From contig NZ_FNJD01000016.1 in assembly GCF_900103185.1 (NCBI RefSeq), positions 24,424 through 88,423 on the forward strand: a stretch of 64,000 nucleotides of DNA, written 5' to 3'. Of the stretch, positions 54,342-63,482 are shown in pieces. The stretch comes from Sulfitobacter litoralis (GTDB lineage: Bacteria; Pseudomonadota; Alphaproteobacteria; Rhodobacterales; Rhodobacteraceae). A program made the translations under genes and the position numbers. Numbering within the stretch: position 1 is the stretch's first letter; every line of letters begins with the position of its first letter. The notes below the pieces were generated by a model. That model did no database searches. It saw only the letters and a program-made list of their open reading frames with translations, and was not told the origin of the DNA.

Positions 54342-55625
54342 TCAGTCGTCGATGCGGCTTTCGGCCAAGGTGCTATAGGCGAGGTTCTTGAAGATCAGGC
54401 GCAGCGGCCCGCGATTGGCCGGCGACTGGATCATCAACAGCGCAATCATATCTTCGGCTGGGTCTGCATGATAGCCCGTGCCTGCGGCACCTCCCCAGTT
54501 GTATTCCCCAGCAGAGCCTGACGACGGCGCATTGCCGGTTTCAAGCCGCACACCGTATCCCAGACCAAAGCCGTACCCGGGGCCGGGCAGGTAATATTTT
54601 CCGGGTTTGATGCCTTCAAGGTGGTTCGAGGTCATCAGCTGCACGGTCTTGGGCGACAGCAGCCGCGCACCGTTCAACTCTCCGCCATTTAGCATCATCT
54701 GCGCGAATTTGGCGTAGTCATGCACCGTGGACATCAGCCCGCCACCGCCCGACTGGTTCGGCTTGCGCCCGCGCGGATCAAATACATCGCGGCTGCCCAG
54801 TTTGGCTTGATCGGCGAAGGGTTCGGCGATGCGGGGGAAATCTGCCGCGTCGTCGATATAGAACGCGGTGTCGTCCATCCCCAGCGGGTCGAAAATACGC
54901 GCCTTCATGAAGTCTTCGAGCGTCTGGCCTGACGCAACCTCTACTACCGCGCCCAGAACATCCGTCGCGCGGGAATATTCCCATGTGGTGCCGGGGTCAT
55001 GCTCTAGCGGCAGTGACGCCAGTAGGTTGGCCTGTTCTATCGCAGTGTTGTCCTGCGATCCGACCTCTGCTGCGTTATAGGCCTCGCGTGCGGGACCGGC
55101 CCCGAAGAAGCCATAGGTAAGCCCCGAGGTATGGCGCATCAGGTCTTGCACGGTCATCACGCCTTTGGCGGGGCGGGTCACAGGCTTGCCTTCGGCGTCT
55201 TTCTCGCCAGTGGCGACCGTCAGTGTTTTATAGGCAGGCAGGTAGGTGGAAACGGGGGCGTTCAGCAGCAGTTTGCCTTCTTCGACCAGCATCATTGCAG
55301 CGACGCTGGTTATGGGTTTGGTCATGGAATAGATGCGGAACAGCGTGTCTTCGGTCATCGGCTCCCCGTCGGGGGTGCGTTTGCCCATTGTCGATACATG
55401 CGCAATCTGACCGTCGCGGATCAACATCAGCACGGCACCCGGCGTCATTCCCTTGTCGACAAGCGCGCCAAAGGTCGCGTCCATCCGCGCCAGCCGGTCA
55501 GGGTCGAAGCCTAAGGCAGTCGCGTCGCCGCGTGGCAGCTCTTGGGCCCATGCAGGTGTTAGCGTGGCAACGGTGGTGCCAAGGGCCAGCGCCCCGGCGA
55601 CCAAGCCTGATCTAAAATGTCTCAT
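54342..55625 (-). CDS. EstB-like serine hydrolase (beta-lactamase class C fold)
   Basis: 427-residue exported enzyme with a signal peptide ending in PAWA (about residue 27). The catalytic SxxK is in IYSMTKPITS (near residue 93), and the tyrosine motif WEYSRATDVLG (near 190) matches the EstB esterase branch better than the YxN of true AmpC enzymes. It is therefore more likely an esterase or peptidase-type hydrolase than a resistance beta-lactamase. The start at 55625 follows GGAGGAG; an upstream in-frame ATG is disfavoured. It is a single gene. Confidence 0.85.
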   Translation of the reverse strand: MRHFRSGLVAGALALGTTVATLTPAWAQELPRGDATALGFDPDRLARMDATFGALVDKGMTPGAVLMLIRDGQIAHVSTMGKRTPDGEPMTEDTLFRIYSMTKPITSVAAMMLVEEGKLLLNAPVSTYLPAYKTLTVATGEKDAEGKPVTRPAKGVMTVQDLMRHTSGLTYGFFGAGPAREAYNAAEVGSQDNTAIEQANLLASLPLEHDPGTTWEYSRATDVLGAVVEVASGQTLEDFMKARIFDPLGMDDTAFYIDDAADFPRIAEPFADQAKLGSRDVFDPRGRKPNQSGGGGLMSTVHDYAKFAQMMLNGGELNGARLLSPKTVQLMTSNHLEGIKPGKYYLPGPGYGFGLGYGVRLETGNAPSSGSAGEYNWGGAAGTGYHADPAEDMIALLMIQSPANRGPLRLIFKNLAYSTLAESRIDD

Positions 55626-55794
55626 TATATCTCCTCCCGGTTGTTGTGATCCGGTGGGATCACGATCCAAGGTTAGGAGTGTGCAAGCCGCTGTGGCAAC
55701 CTGCCTGACGGCTGTCAGGGTAGTGGCGCGGCTTTGTGACGTGGGGTAACTTGTGCCGCGATGCAGCGTACGCGGGGCGAAGGGGGTTGCCGCC

Positions 55795-56418
55795 CTAGGC
55801 AGGAAAAACCGTGGGCGCGTCGCCCTCTGCCCATTGCGGGTATTTGTTCATCACGGCGGCAAAACTGTCGGACGTCAGAAACCGCTCTAGCCAAGCCTGA
55901 AGCTGTGGCCAGGGCTGCGCGTCGAACCATTGTTTATCGATGAAAGCGAACTGGCGCACGAAGGGGGCAATCGCCATGTCGGCAATGCTGGGGGCGTCAA
56001 AAATATGGGTTCCGATTTGCCCGTCCAGTGCCGCCAAGTGGGTCGCCGCCTTAGCGCGCTCTGCCACAGGATTGGCGTCAGGATAGCGGGTGGCGTATTT
56101 GGTGCGGTCTAGCGCCTGTTTAAAGGGTCCATCGCAACGGCTGATCCAGTCCCATCCCGCGTCAGGCATATCCAGCAGCCCTTCGGGATCGTGTCGGCGC
56201 AGCGCCCAGATCATGATGTCGAGGCTTTCGTCGATGACCTTGCCCGTCTCAAGCGCAAGGCAGGGCACCGTTCCACTGGGCGAGGTCGCCAGAAAGGCAG
56301 CCGGTTTGTCACGCAGAACAACTTCGCGCAGCTGCACCTGTTGGCCCCCCGACCGCAAGGCCAGACGCGCACGCATCGCGTAAGGGCACCGGCGGAAGGA
56401 ATAGAGCACCGGCATCAT
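55795..56418 (-). CDS. Glutathione S-transferase family protein
   Basis: 207-residue cytosolic protein with an N-terminal thioredoxin-like domain (YSFRRCPYAMRARLAL near residues 5-20; the RCPYAxRAR pattern resembles the omega/YibF-like group with a catalytic cysteine) and an all-helical C-terminal domain. The ESLDIMIWAL segment (near 62) contacts glutathione in relatives. The ATG at 56418 overlaps the stop of the upstream AEC transporter by four bases, so the two are co-translated. The substrate is unknown. Confidence 0.87.
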   Translation of the reverse strand: MMPVLYSFRRCPYAMRARLALRSGGQQVQLREVVLRDKPAAFLATSPSGTVPCLALETGKVIDESLDIMIWALRRHDPEGLLDMPDAGWDWISRCDGPFKQALDRTKYATRYPDANPVAERAKAATHLAALDGQIGTHIFDAPSIADMAIAPFVRQFAFIDKQWFDAQPWPQLQAWLERFLTSDSFAAVMNKYPQWAEGDAPTVFPA

Positions 56419-57344
56419 GGCAGCACGCTCAGCCACAGCCATGCCGTCAGCACCGATCCCATTGTCGCCACCAACACCGAGCTTGCGGCCACACGGCGCG
56501 CACGGCCATACATATTGGCGAAGATATAGGCGTTGAACCCCGGTGCCATCGCCGCCGTCATCACGCCCGAGCGGAACAGGTCTTGGGGCAGGCCAAAGCT
56601 GCTGCCCATCATCCAGACAATCGCGGGGTGCACCATTAGGGACAAGATACAGACCATCGCGATGGTCTTGGTGTCGCCTTCGGGGCGGTATTGGATCAGC
56701 ACGCCGCCGAGTGCAAAAAGTGCCGCGGGCAGGGCAGCCCGAACGATCAATGACAGCGCGTCATCAATCACGCCGGGAATCGCCAGCCCGCTCAGGTTCA
56801 CGGCAAAGCCCGCGATGATGCCTAAGACCAGCGGATTGTGGAACATCGCCCGCGCCACATTGCGTGCCAAAGCGGTGCCAGACTGGCCGCGGTTCCGCAC
56901 AAACTCCATCACCGTGATCCCCAGCCCGTAGCAGAAAGGCGAGTGGATGGCGATGATCGCGAAGTTCCCGATCAGGGCGTCGGGGCCATAGGCGCGCTCG
57001 GTGATGGGCAGGCCGAGCAAGACGGAGTTGGAAAAGAGGCTGCAAAACCCGATGGCGACGCAGTCTTCCCAGTCTCGTTTGAACAAGAACCGCGCACCAA
57101 GCAGCCCCAGCGTAAAGCAGACCGCCGCACCGGTGTAAAAGCTGAACAACAGTCGTGGGTCGAAAGAGGCCGACAGATCCAGATGCGCAATGGACTGGAA
57201 TAGCAAGCAGGGGATCGCAAAGCTTTGCGCGAACCGCATGACACCGTCGATGCCCGAGACCGGAAAATACCCCCGCCAGACAGAGACATAGCCAAAGCCG
57301 ATGACAAGAAAGACGGGGAGGATGACTTCGAGAAGGGTTTGCAC
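56415..57344 (-). CDS. AEC family transporter (auxin efflux carrier-like)
   Basis: 309-residue membrane protein with about ten transmembrane helices in two inverted halves. It belongs to the AEC/MdcF family that moves small organic acids such as malonate or malate. The GTG at 57344 is preferred because it begins directly before the first helix (QTLLEVILPVFLVIGFGY); the longer ATG frame adds a proline-rich leader with no conservation expected. It overlaps the GST gene by four bases. No regulator or catabolic gene is adjacent to define its substrate. Confidence 0.82.
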   Translation of the reverse strand: MQTLLEVILPVFLVIGFGYVSVWRGYFPVSGIDGVMRFAQSFAIPCLLFQSIAHLDLSASFDPRLLFSFYTGAAVCFTLGLLGARFLFKRDWEDCVAIGFCSLFSNSVLLGLPITERAYGPDALIGNFAIIAIHSPFCYGLGITVMEFVRNRGQSGTALARNVARAMFHNPLVLGIIAGFAVNLSGLAIPGVIDDALSLIVRAALPAALFALGGVLIQYRPEGDTKTIAMVCILSLMVHPAIVWMMGSSFGLPQDLFRSGVMTAAMAPGFNAYIFANMYGRARRVAASSVLVATMGSVLTAWLWLSVLP

Positions 57345-57381
57345 GTGAAATATGGCCTTGGGTGCGGGAGGCGCTGTTGCA

Positions 57382-57402
57382 GTGGGGGTTTCACACCCCC
57401 AC
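57382..57402 (-). terminator. Hairpin after the metallo-hydrolase operon
   Basis: GTGGGGGT (57382-57389) pairs with ACCCCCAC (57395-57402) with a 5-base loop. It lies in the 111-base gap after the metallo-hydrolase stop. No T-run follows on the minus strand, so termination is only plausible. Confidence 0.35.
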
Positions 57403-57455
57403 ACCCCCCGTGGAGTTTAATGGGCAAAATGAAGTCTAGGCAGGCAGGGCGCTGT

Positions 57456-58253
57456 TTAGACGGGGAAGCTCAGGGTCATGCCGTCAAAGGCAGGTTCGAT
57501 ATGATCGGGAGTTTCCGCGGCCAGCGTGTCATAGTCGAGATCGTTGTGCATATTGGTCAGCACAGCCGTTTGCGGGGCCATCTGTGTGATCCAGTCAAGG
57601 GTCTGGGCAAGGTGGCTGTGGGTCGGGTGCGGATCGCGGCGCAGCGCGTCGACGATCCAGCAGCGTAGGTCCCGCAGGTGGGGCCAGATGTCGTCGGGGA
57701 TCTGCGCCACATCGGGCAGGTAAGCCACATCGTTGACGCGGAAGCCAAGCGCATCCATCCCGCCATGGTTCACGAGGAAGGGCGTAAAGGTCAGCGGCCC
57801 GCCGGGGCCATCAATCGTCACGTCGCCGTCGATGTGGTTCATTTCAAGAATTGGCGGGTAGGACGATCCGGAGGGCTGGATAAAGACATAGCCGAAGCGG
57901 TCCAGCAGTGCGTCGCGCGTCGGTGTGTCGGCCCAGACCGGCAGGCGCTGGCGCATGTTGATCACGATCATCCGCAGATCGTCCAGCCCGTGTACGTGGT
58001 CGGCATGGGAATGGGTGTACAGCACCGCATCCAGCCGCCCGACGCCCGCATCCAGCAATTGGCTGCGCATATCGGGGGAGGTGTCGATCAGCACCGATGT
58101 CGTGCCTGCGTCCGTAATGCGTTCTACCAGGATAGAACAGCGTCGCCGTGCGTTCTTGGGGTTGGCCGGATCGCAGGCTCCCCAGTGCCCGCCAAGGCGC
58201 GGCACCCCGCCCGAAGAGCCGCAGCCCAGAATGGTGATCTTCATCTGCGCCAT
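57456..58253 (-). CDS. MBL-fold metallo-hydrolase (PhnP-like)
   Basis: 265-residue metallo-beta-lactamase-fold enzyme. The metal-binding motif THSHADHVHGLDDLR lies near residue 80. The opening ILGCGSSGGVPRLGG and the CDPANPKNARRRCS stretch match the PhnP/lipoate-transferase-like phosphodiesterase group. It may hydrolyse a cyclic or diester phosphate, but there are no phn genes nearby. It starts on the last base of tatD (TGATG overlap) and ends a minus-strand run of housekeeping genes. Confidence 0.88.
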   Translation of the reverse strand: MAQMKITILGCGSSGGVPRLGGHWGACDPANPKNARRRCSILVERITDAGTTSVLIDTSPDMRSQLLDAGVGRLDAVLYTHSHADHVHGLDDLRMIVINMRQRLPVWADTPTRDALLDRFGYVFIQPSGSSYPPILEMNHIDGDVTIDGPGGPLTFTPFLVNHGGMDALGFRVNDVAYLPDVAQIPDDIWPHLRDLRCWIVDALRRDPHPTHSHLAQTLDWITQMAPQTAVLTNMHNDLDYDTLAAETPDHIEPAFDGMTLSFPV

Positions 58254-59071
58254 CAGGCGGCGTCCTGATACTGTGCAACCTTGGTGAACAGCCGGTCAAA
58301 ATTCGCCTGCGTCTGCGCGGCAAAGCTGGCATAATCGATGCCAAAGGTTTCGGCACCACGCCGTGCCGTGTGCGCGGTAAAGGCTGGTTCATTCCGTCTA
58401 CCGCGATGCGGGGGCGGGGCCAGATAAGGGCTGTCGGTTTCGACCAATATCCGGTCCAGGGGGGCGTCGGCAAAGATGTCGCGCAGGTCTTGGGATTTGG
58501 GGAAAGCGGTAATGCCCGACATCGACAGGTAGAACCCCAGATCCAGCGCCGCACGGCCAAGCGCTTGTGTCGACGAGAAGCAGTGCATCACGCAGGGGTA
58601 GGCACCGTTGGCGTGCTCCTCTCTGAGGATGCGGGCCATATCGTCATCGGCGTCGCGGGCGTGGATGATCAGGGGCAGGCCGCTGTCACGGGACGCGGCG
58701 ATATGGGTGCGCAGGCTGGTTTGCTGCGCTTCGGCGCTGTCTGCGGTGTAGTGGTAATCCAGCCCCGTTTCGCCAATGCCCACCATCTTGGGGTGTTTGG
58801 TCAGGGCCATCAGATCGTCATAGCTGGCCATGGGCTCGGTCGCGACGCTCATCGGGTGGGTGCCAGCGGCATAAAAGACCGGAGCGTGAGCCTCGGCGAT
58901 GGCCCGCACGGCGGGTTCGTTCTTGAGCTTGGTGCAGATGGTGACCATGCGCGTGACGCCTGCGGCTTGGGCGCGGGCAATCACATCGGGCAGTTCGCCG
59001 TCGAAATCGGGAAAATCCAGGTGGCAATGACTGTCGGTGATCGGGTGAATGTCGAGAGTACTGTCTGTCAT
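58253..59071 (-). CDS. tatD: TatD-family metal-dependent DNase
   Basis: 272-residue TIM-barrel hydrolase. Metal ligands are in DSHCHLDFPDF (near residue 13), GIGETGLDYHY (near 96) and HARDADDD, with the family ETDSPYLAP (near 211). TatD proteins are 3'-5' DNases; the gene is a regular neighbour of holB and metG in many bacteria. It lies 32 bases after holB and one base overlapping the metallo-hydrolase. YcfH is the alternative name for this branch. Confidence 0.93.
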   Translation of the reverse strand: MTDSTLDIHPITDSHCHLDFPDFDGELPDVIARAQAAGVTRMVTICTKLKNEPAVRAIAEAHAPVFYAAGTHPMSVATEPMASYDDLMALTKHPKMVGIGETGLDYHYTADSAEAQQTSLRTHIAASRDSGLPLIIHARDADDDMARILREEHANGAYPCVMHCFSSTQALGRAALDLGFYLSMSGITAFPKSQDLRDIFADAPLDRILVETDSPYLAPPPHRGRRNEPAFTAHTARRGAETFGIDYASFAAQTQANFDRLFTKVAQYQDAA

Positions 59072-59103
59072 GCCTAGTGTCCTGCCTGTTCGTCTTGTGT
59101 GGG

Positions 59104-60219
59104 CTAGCGGGGTGCGGCGTCGCCCATCTTGAACAGGGTATCTAGGACCAGTGCGGCAGGGTCAAGGTTGACCGCCATCCCGTGACGCGCACGGGTGCCG
59201 ATGTCGTGGGCGGTCTCTGCCCAGACCCGTCCTTGGGCCGGTGTGGGCGACAGTCGGGCCAGCACCGCGGCCTCGTTCGGGGCGGCGGCGGTTTCAGGCG
59301 GGTGGCCAAGGGCACCGGTGCGCGCCAGTCGCAGCATCAGCAGATCAACAAGCGTGAACAGCAGCGACAGTTTCTCTTCGGCCCCGCGGGCGGCGGCGGC
59401 CTCTGCCAGTTTGAGCGCGCGGGCGCGGTCCAGACGGGGCATCGTATCGAGCAGGGCGACCAGTTCGCCATACATCGCCAGCCCGCCCATCAGCGACAGG
59501 GACAGCGCGCCGCCCACTGACCCGCCAGAAAGCGCCGCGAGCGCTGCGGGATCGCCCTGAATGTCCACCTCTGACTGGCCGAGCGCCAGTGCCATGTCGT
59601 CCGGCGTCAGCGTACCAAGCCGCAGGGTCCGACAGCGCGAGCGGATGGTGGGCAGCAACCCTGAAGGGCGGTGGCTGATCAGCAGCATGATCGCGCGGGC
59701 GGGCGGCTCTTCGAGCATCTTGAGCAGAGCGTTGGCGGCGTTGGGGTTCATCAGGTCGGCGTCATCGACGATCACGACACGGCGCCCACCATCGGCGGCG
59801 GACATCTGGAAGAACCCGTTCAGCTTGCGAATGTCATCCACCACGATCTGCTTGCGCAGACGCTTGGTTTTCTCGTCCAACGACCGTGTTATTACCTTAA
59901 GAGCCCCTTCGCCCCCTGCGGCCACACGACGCGCTACAGGGTGGTCGGGATCGATATCGAGGCTGGTGGGGGCGGGGGTGTCGAACATGCCGCCATCATC
60001 CGCATCAGGGGTCGCTAGCAAAAATCGCGCAATGCGCCACGCCAATGTGGCCTTGCCGACGCCGCGCGGGCCGGTCAGAAGCCAGCCGTGGTGCAGTTTG
60101 CCAGAGTTGAACGCATCGAGAAACGCCGCTTCTGCCGCCGATTGGCCGAACAGCTGCGGCGTATCGCGCGGGTGGCGCGCACCGTCGATACGGTCAGGCT
60201 GGGGGGCGTCATCACTCAT
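59104..60219 (-). CDS. holB: DNA polymerase III subunit delta prime
   Basis: 371-residue clamp-loader subunit. A P-loop-like GPRGVGKATLAWRIA (near residue 49), the DDADLMNPNAANALLK stretch and the SRC motif in IRSRCRTL are visible. The four-cysteine zinc module of E. coli delta prime is missing, replaced by a loop around DIDPDHPVARRVAAGG; this is known in alphaproteobacteria. It is 39 bases downstream of tmk in the usual order tmk-holB-tatD. Confidence 0.94.
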   Translation of the reverse strand: MSDDAPQPDRIDGARHPRDTPQLFGQSAAEAAFLDAFNSGKLHHGWLLTGPRGVGKATLAWRIARFLLATPDADDGGMFDTPAPTSLDIDPDHPVARRVAAGGEGALKVITRSLDEKTKRLRKQIVVDDIRKLNGFFQMSAADGGRRVVIVDDADLMNPNAANALLKMLEEPPARAIMLLISHRPSGLLPTIRSRCRTLRLGTLTPDDMALALGQSEVDIQGDPAALAALSGGSVGGALSLSLMGGLAMYGELVALLDTMPRLDRARALKLAEAAAARGAEEKLSLLFTLVDLLMLRLARTGALGHPPETAAAPNEAAVLARLSPTPAQGRVWAETAHDIGTRARHGMAVNLDPAALVLDTLFKMGDAAPR

Positions 60220-60258
60220 GTCACGTGGTCTAGCAGATTGCAGCGGCAGGAAAAGGGG

Positions 60259-60897
60259 TTAGCGCGGATCAAGACGCGGGCGCACCTGCGCAAAGATATC
60301 CGCAGCCACCTGATCAATCGATTGCGCGCCATTGATGGTCACGAAACGATCGGGGAATTCAGTGGCCAAAGACAGGAACCCTGCGCGCATGGCGACCTGC
60401 AGGCTTTCGCCAAAATCCTCGAACCGTTCCTCGACCGTGTTGCGGGATAGGGCACGGCTGAGCCCTTCGCCAGGGTCCATATCGATCAGCACAGTTACAT
60501 CAGGTTCGACGCCGATCATCAGGCTGTGCAGCTGGTCGACCGCACCGCGCAGATCACCACGGCTGAGGCCCTGATACATGCGGGTGGAATCGGCAAAGCG
60601 GTCGCAGATAACGATCTTGCCTGCTTTAAGCGCGGGTTGGATCGTACGTTCAAGATGATCACGACGGGCGGCGGTGAACAGCAGAATTTCGGTCTGTGCA
60701 GACCAGCGGTCGGGGTCGCCTTGCAGCACCAGCGCACGGATTTCTTCGGCCCCGGGGGATCCTCCGGGTTCACGGGTCAGCACGACCTGATGTCCGTCAG
60801 CCTCTAGCCGGTCCTTCAGCAGTTTAGTCTGGGTTGATTTGCCCGAGCCGTCGATGCCTTCGAAGCTGATGAACAGGCCCTTTGGGGTATCGCTCAC
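60259..60897 (-). CDS. tmk: Thymidylate kinase
   Basis: 212-residue enzyme that phosphorylates dTMP to dTDP. The P-loop is FEGIDGSGKSTQTKLL (near residue 12), the base-binding TREPGGSPGAEEIR is near 41, and the DRFADSTRMYQG stretch follows near 99. It overlaps the upstream D-Ala-D-Ala carboxypeptidase gene by four bases and leads into holB. Length and motifs are fully normal for a bacterial Tmk. Confidence 0.97.
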   Translation of the reverse strand: MSDTPKGLFISFEGIDGSGKSTQTKLLKDRLEADGHQVVLTREPGGSPGAEEIRALVLQGDPDRWSAQTEILLFTAARRDHLERTIQPALKAGKIVICDRFADSTRMYQGLSRGDLRGAVDQLHSLMIGVEPDVTVLIDMDPGEGLSRALSRNTVEERFEDFGESLQVAMRAGFLSLATEFPDRFVTINGAQSIDQVAADIFAQVRPRLDPR

Positions 60898-62063
60898 GAA
60901 GCTGCCTCTGGTCCTTCGTTCAATCGGGTCAGCAGGTGGCGCGCGGCTGCTTCAAGCTTGACCATAAAACCACCCGCCGCGACGCTGTCTTTGGCCACCA
61001 GCGGGGCGCGCACTTCGGGCAGGTCGCCACGTGTCAGGACAAGCTCGCCGACGGTCTGGCCTTTGGTGATGGGCGCACGGAGGGGGCCGGTATAAACCAC
61101 CTCGGCCGAGACATCACTGCCGCCCGAAACAGGCACAAGCACTGACAGATCGTTTTCCAGTTCAAGACCCACAACACCTTGTGCGCCAAGGGCAACAGGG
61201 GCTTCGGCAATCATCGTGCCGGCCTTGCCCATCGAGCGTTGCGAAAACTGGCGAAAGGCCCAGTTTACGATCGATTCAGATTCTTGCGCACGTGCCTCGG
61301 CGCTGTCGAGACCGGAGAGCACAAACACAATGCGGCGGTCCCCCTGTTTGGCAGAGCCGACAAGCCCATAACCTGCTTCTGACGTATGGCCGGTTTTCAA
61401 CCCGTCTGCGCCGATGCCAAGCCCCAGCAGCGGGTTGCGGTTGGTCTTGTTTTGTGGCGCGCGCCCGTCAAACAGAAATTCTTGCTGCGAGAACATGGGG
61501 TAATACTGCGGGTAATCCTCGATCAGACGGGTGGCCAGCAGCCCCAAATCGCGCAGCGACATGCGGTGACCGGCGGCGGGCCAACCGTTGGAATTTGCGA
61601 AGGTTGAATTGGTCATGCCCATCTGCTGCGCTCGTTGCGTCATCAAGCGGGCAAAACCGGCCTCTGACCCATCTGGGCTGAGCGCCTCGGCGATGACTGC
61701 ACAAGCGTCATTGCCCGACAGCACGATGATCCCGCGCAGCAGGTCTTCGACCTTGACGCGGTCGGTGGTGTCGAGAAACATGGTCGACCCGCCATAGGAC
61801 ATGGCGTGCTGCGAGACGGGCAGCTCTTCGGTCAGATCCAGCCCGCCATTGCTTTTGCCGCGTTCAATCGCTTCGAACGCCATATAAAGCGTCATTAGCT
61901 TAGACATAGAGGCCGGCGGCAGCGGTTCATCCGCGTTTTTGGTTAGCAGCACAGTGCCGGTGGTCTGGTCGACCACATAGGCCGCGCGGGCCTGTGTTTC
62001 GAACGCCTGCACGGGCAGGGCCAACAGAAGGGTCGCAATCGTGGCTGCAAAAATACGGATCAT
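60894..62063 (-). CDS. D-alanyl-D-alanine carboxypeptidase (PBP5/6 type)
   Basis: 389-residue periplasmic low-molecular-mass penicillin-binding protein that trims the terminal D-Ala of peptidoglycan stem peptides. A signal peptide covers the first 20 residues. The catalytic motifs are SMSK (in PPASMSKLMT, near residue 54), SGN (VLSGNDACAVIAE) and KTG (GLKTGHTSEAG, near 213). The C-terminal beta domain and amphipathic end resemble DacA/DacC. It is the second gene of the run, 22 bases after the SPOR protein, and overlaps tmk by four bases. Confidence 0.94.
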   Translation of the reverse strand: MIRIFAATIATLLLALPVQAFETQARAAYVVDQTTGTVLLTKNADEPLPPASMSKLMTLYMAFEAIERGKSNGGLDLTEELPVSQHAMSYGGSTMFLDTTDRVKVEDLLRGIIVLSGNDACAVIAEALSPDGSEAGFARLMTQRAQQMGMTNSTFANSNGWPAAGHRMSLRDLGLLATRLIEDYPQYYPMFSQQEFLFDGRAPQNKTNRNPLLGLGIGADGLKTGHTSEAGYGLVGSAKQGDRRIVFVLSGLDSAEARAQESESIVNWAFRQFSQRSMGKAGTMIAEAPVALGAQGVVGLELENDLSVLVPVSGGSDVSAEVVYTGPLRAPITKGQTVGELVLTRGDLPEVRAPLVAKDSVAAGGFMVKLEAAARHLLTRLNEGPEAAS

Positions 62064-62085
62064 GGCAGTTTCCTTTGGCGGTGGG

Positions 62086-62955
62086 TCAGCTCGACACGGC
62101 GTAGGCGTCAGAGAACCCTTCGGTCTTGATGGATTTCAGCAAAGTGTTCATCTCGGATTTCGAACCGGCCGGGCCGACGACGACACGCCAGAACGCCTTG
62201 CCGTTGATCTCGCTGCGTTTGACGGTGGGCAACATGCCCGCGCTGCGCATCTGGTTGGCGGCGCGTTCGGCATTTGCCTCAACGCTAAAGATACCGATCT
62301 GGACAAAGGGTTTCGCCAGCGATGATGTAGGCTTAGTCGCAGCGGGTTTGGGCGCGACGGGCGCGGCGGGCTTCGCCGCTGCCGGGGCGGCTTCGATCGC
62401 GGTGCCTGCGGTAACGGCGACGGGGTCCAGTGTGGTCTCGGTCACCTCGGAGGGGGTTTCAATCGTCCCTTCGGGGGCCGCGTCGGGGGTAGGGGTGTCG
62501 GCTTCTTGCCGGCGTAGGGCGGTCACGTTCAGAGGTGCTGGTGCCCCAGCAAGGATACCAAGGGCGGCGGCCGCATCCGATGACATTTGCAGCTTGGGGC
62601 CGGGCAGGTCGCGTTCACGGCGGAACAGCGCCCCAATCACGAACTTTCCATTGGTTTCGTTGCGGATGATCACACGTTCGGGGTCGGTCACGTCGGGATG
62701 TGCCACCCAGACGCCGCCCAGACTGGGGCGACCGTCCCAAAGACCCTGATCGCTGACCGAAAAAACTTCGGGCGCTTCGACATCACGTTCCACCAGTTTC
62801 GTAGAGCTAGAGGATGCCGCAGACGCGCCTTTCTGACCGCCGGTCAGATTGTCGACCGCATCACAGCCCGCCAAGGTTGTCATCATCAGCAAGACCCCCA
62901 CCGTGCAGCGAAGCGGCCGGATGCCTGAAAAGGGGTGAAGCCTGGGGCTGTTCAT
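62086..62955 (-). CDS. SPOR-domain lipoprotein
   Basis: 289-residue lipoprotein. The signal ends in LMMTTLAGC with the acylated cysteine at residue 31. A Pro/Ala-rich linker (about 190-215) leads to a C-terminal SPOR domain (FVQIGIFSVEANAERAANQM region to the end), which binds septal peptidoglycan with few stem peptides. It is first in the minus-strand operon with a D-Ala-D-Ala carboxypeptidase, so both act on the cell wall. The start at 62955 has AAGGA upstream. RlpA-like septal function is possible, but the RlpA catalytic domain was not recognised. Confidence 0.87.
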   Translation of the reverse strand: MNSPRLHPFSGIRPLRCTVGVLLMMTTLAGCDAVDNLTGGQKGASAASSSSTKLVERDVEAPEVFSVSDQGLWDGRPSLGGVWVAHPDVTDPERVIIRNETNGKFVIGALFRRERDLPGPKLQMSSDAAAALGILAGAPAPLNVTALRRQEADTPTPDAAPEGTIETPSEVTETTLDPVAVTAGTAIEAAPAAAKPAAPVAPKPAATKPTSSLAKPFVQIGIFSVEANAERAANQMRSAGMLPTVKRSEINGKAFWRVVVGPAGSKSEMNTLLKSIKTEGFSDAYAVSS

Positions 62956-63242
62956 GTCCGTCGTCCTTGCCTGCTGGCGCGCCGTTATCCGCCGCCGCCT
63001 GATCGCGCCGTCAATACGGCATGTTTGATGCCCCATTGCCGGGGTCTTTGCGCTACACTAACGCGGGTGCAGGGGCTTTGGAAAGGCTCACAGCCCCGCG
63101 TCGGCAAATTTCCCCACCTACATCGCAACCCGCCCCACATGCGCCTATCTACGCAGTCCAATGGCGCTGACGGCTTAACGACATATCCGTCAATTTCGAG
63201 GTTTGCAGAATCAATGGCATCCCTCTATGCGGTGCGTGCTGC

Positions 63243-63332
63243 GGAGGAGTGGCAGAGTGGTCGAATGCACCGGTCTTGAAAACCGGCGTGCGTGAGAGCG
63301 TACCGTGGGTTCGAATCCCACCTCCTCCGCCA
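63243..63332 (+). tRNA. tRNA-Ser (anticodon UGA)
   Basis: Acceptor GGAGGAG (63243-63249) pairs with CTCCTCC (63322-63328), then G and an encoded CCA (63330-63332). Anticodon stem CCGGT/ACCGG with loop CTTGAAA gives TGA at 63277-63279. A long variable arm (GTGCGTGAGAGCGTAC) and the GTTCGAATC T-loop complete a serine tRNA. An integrase gene begins 151 bases downstream. Confidence 0.97.
63310..63332. other. Candidate attachment site in the 3' end of tRNA-Ser
   Basis: The T-arm and acceptor 3' half of tRNA-Ser(UGA) is the usual target of P4-type integrases, and an integrase gene follows immediately. The matching repeat at the far end of the island would lie beyond the window, so this is a prediction. 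Confidence 0.5.
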
Positions 63333-63482
63333 TTATACCTTTTCTTTCGATGTGTACAGGTTGCTTTGAGCGGCCTTTTTTATTTGTTTACTTAGGTTTG
63401 TTGGCGTTTTCCGATTTCCTTGAGTTTCTTTCGATGTTGTCTATATTCGTTCCTTGAGTGGTATGGAACGTGGTATTTTTGA

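Noticed and set aside
54342..55625. Resistance beta-lactamase
   Set aside because: Has SxxK but the tyrosine motif and surrounding sequence match EstB-type esterases; no ampR neighbour.
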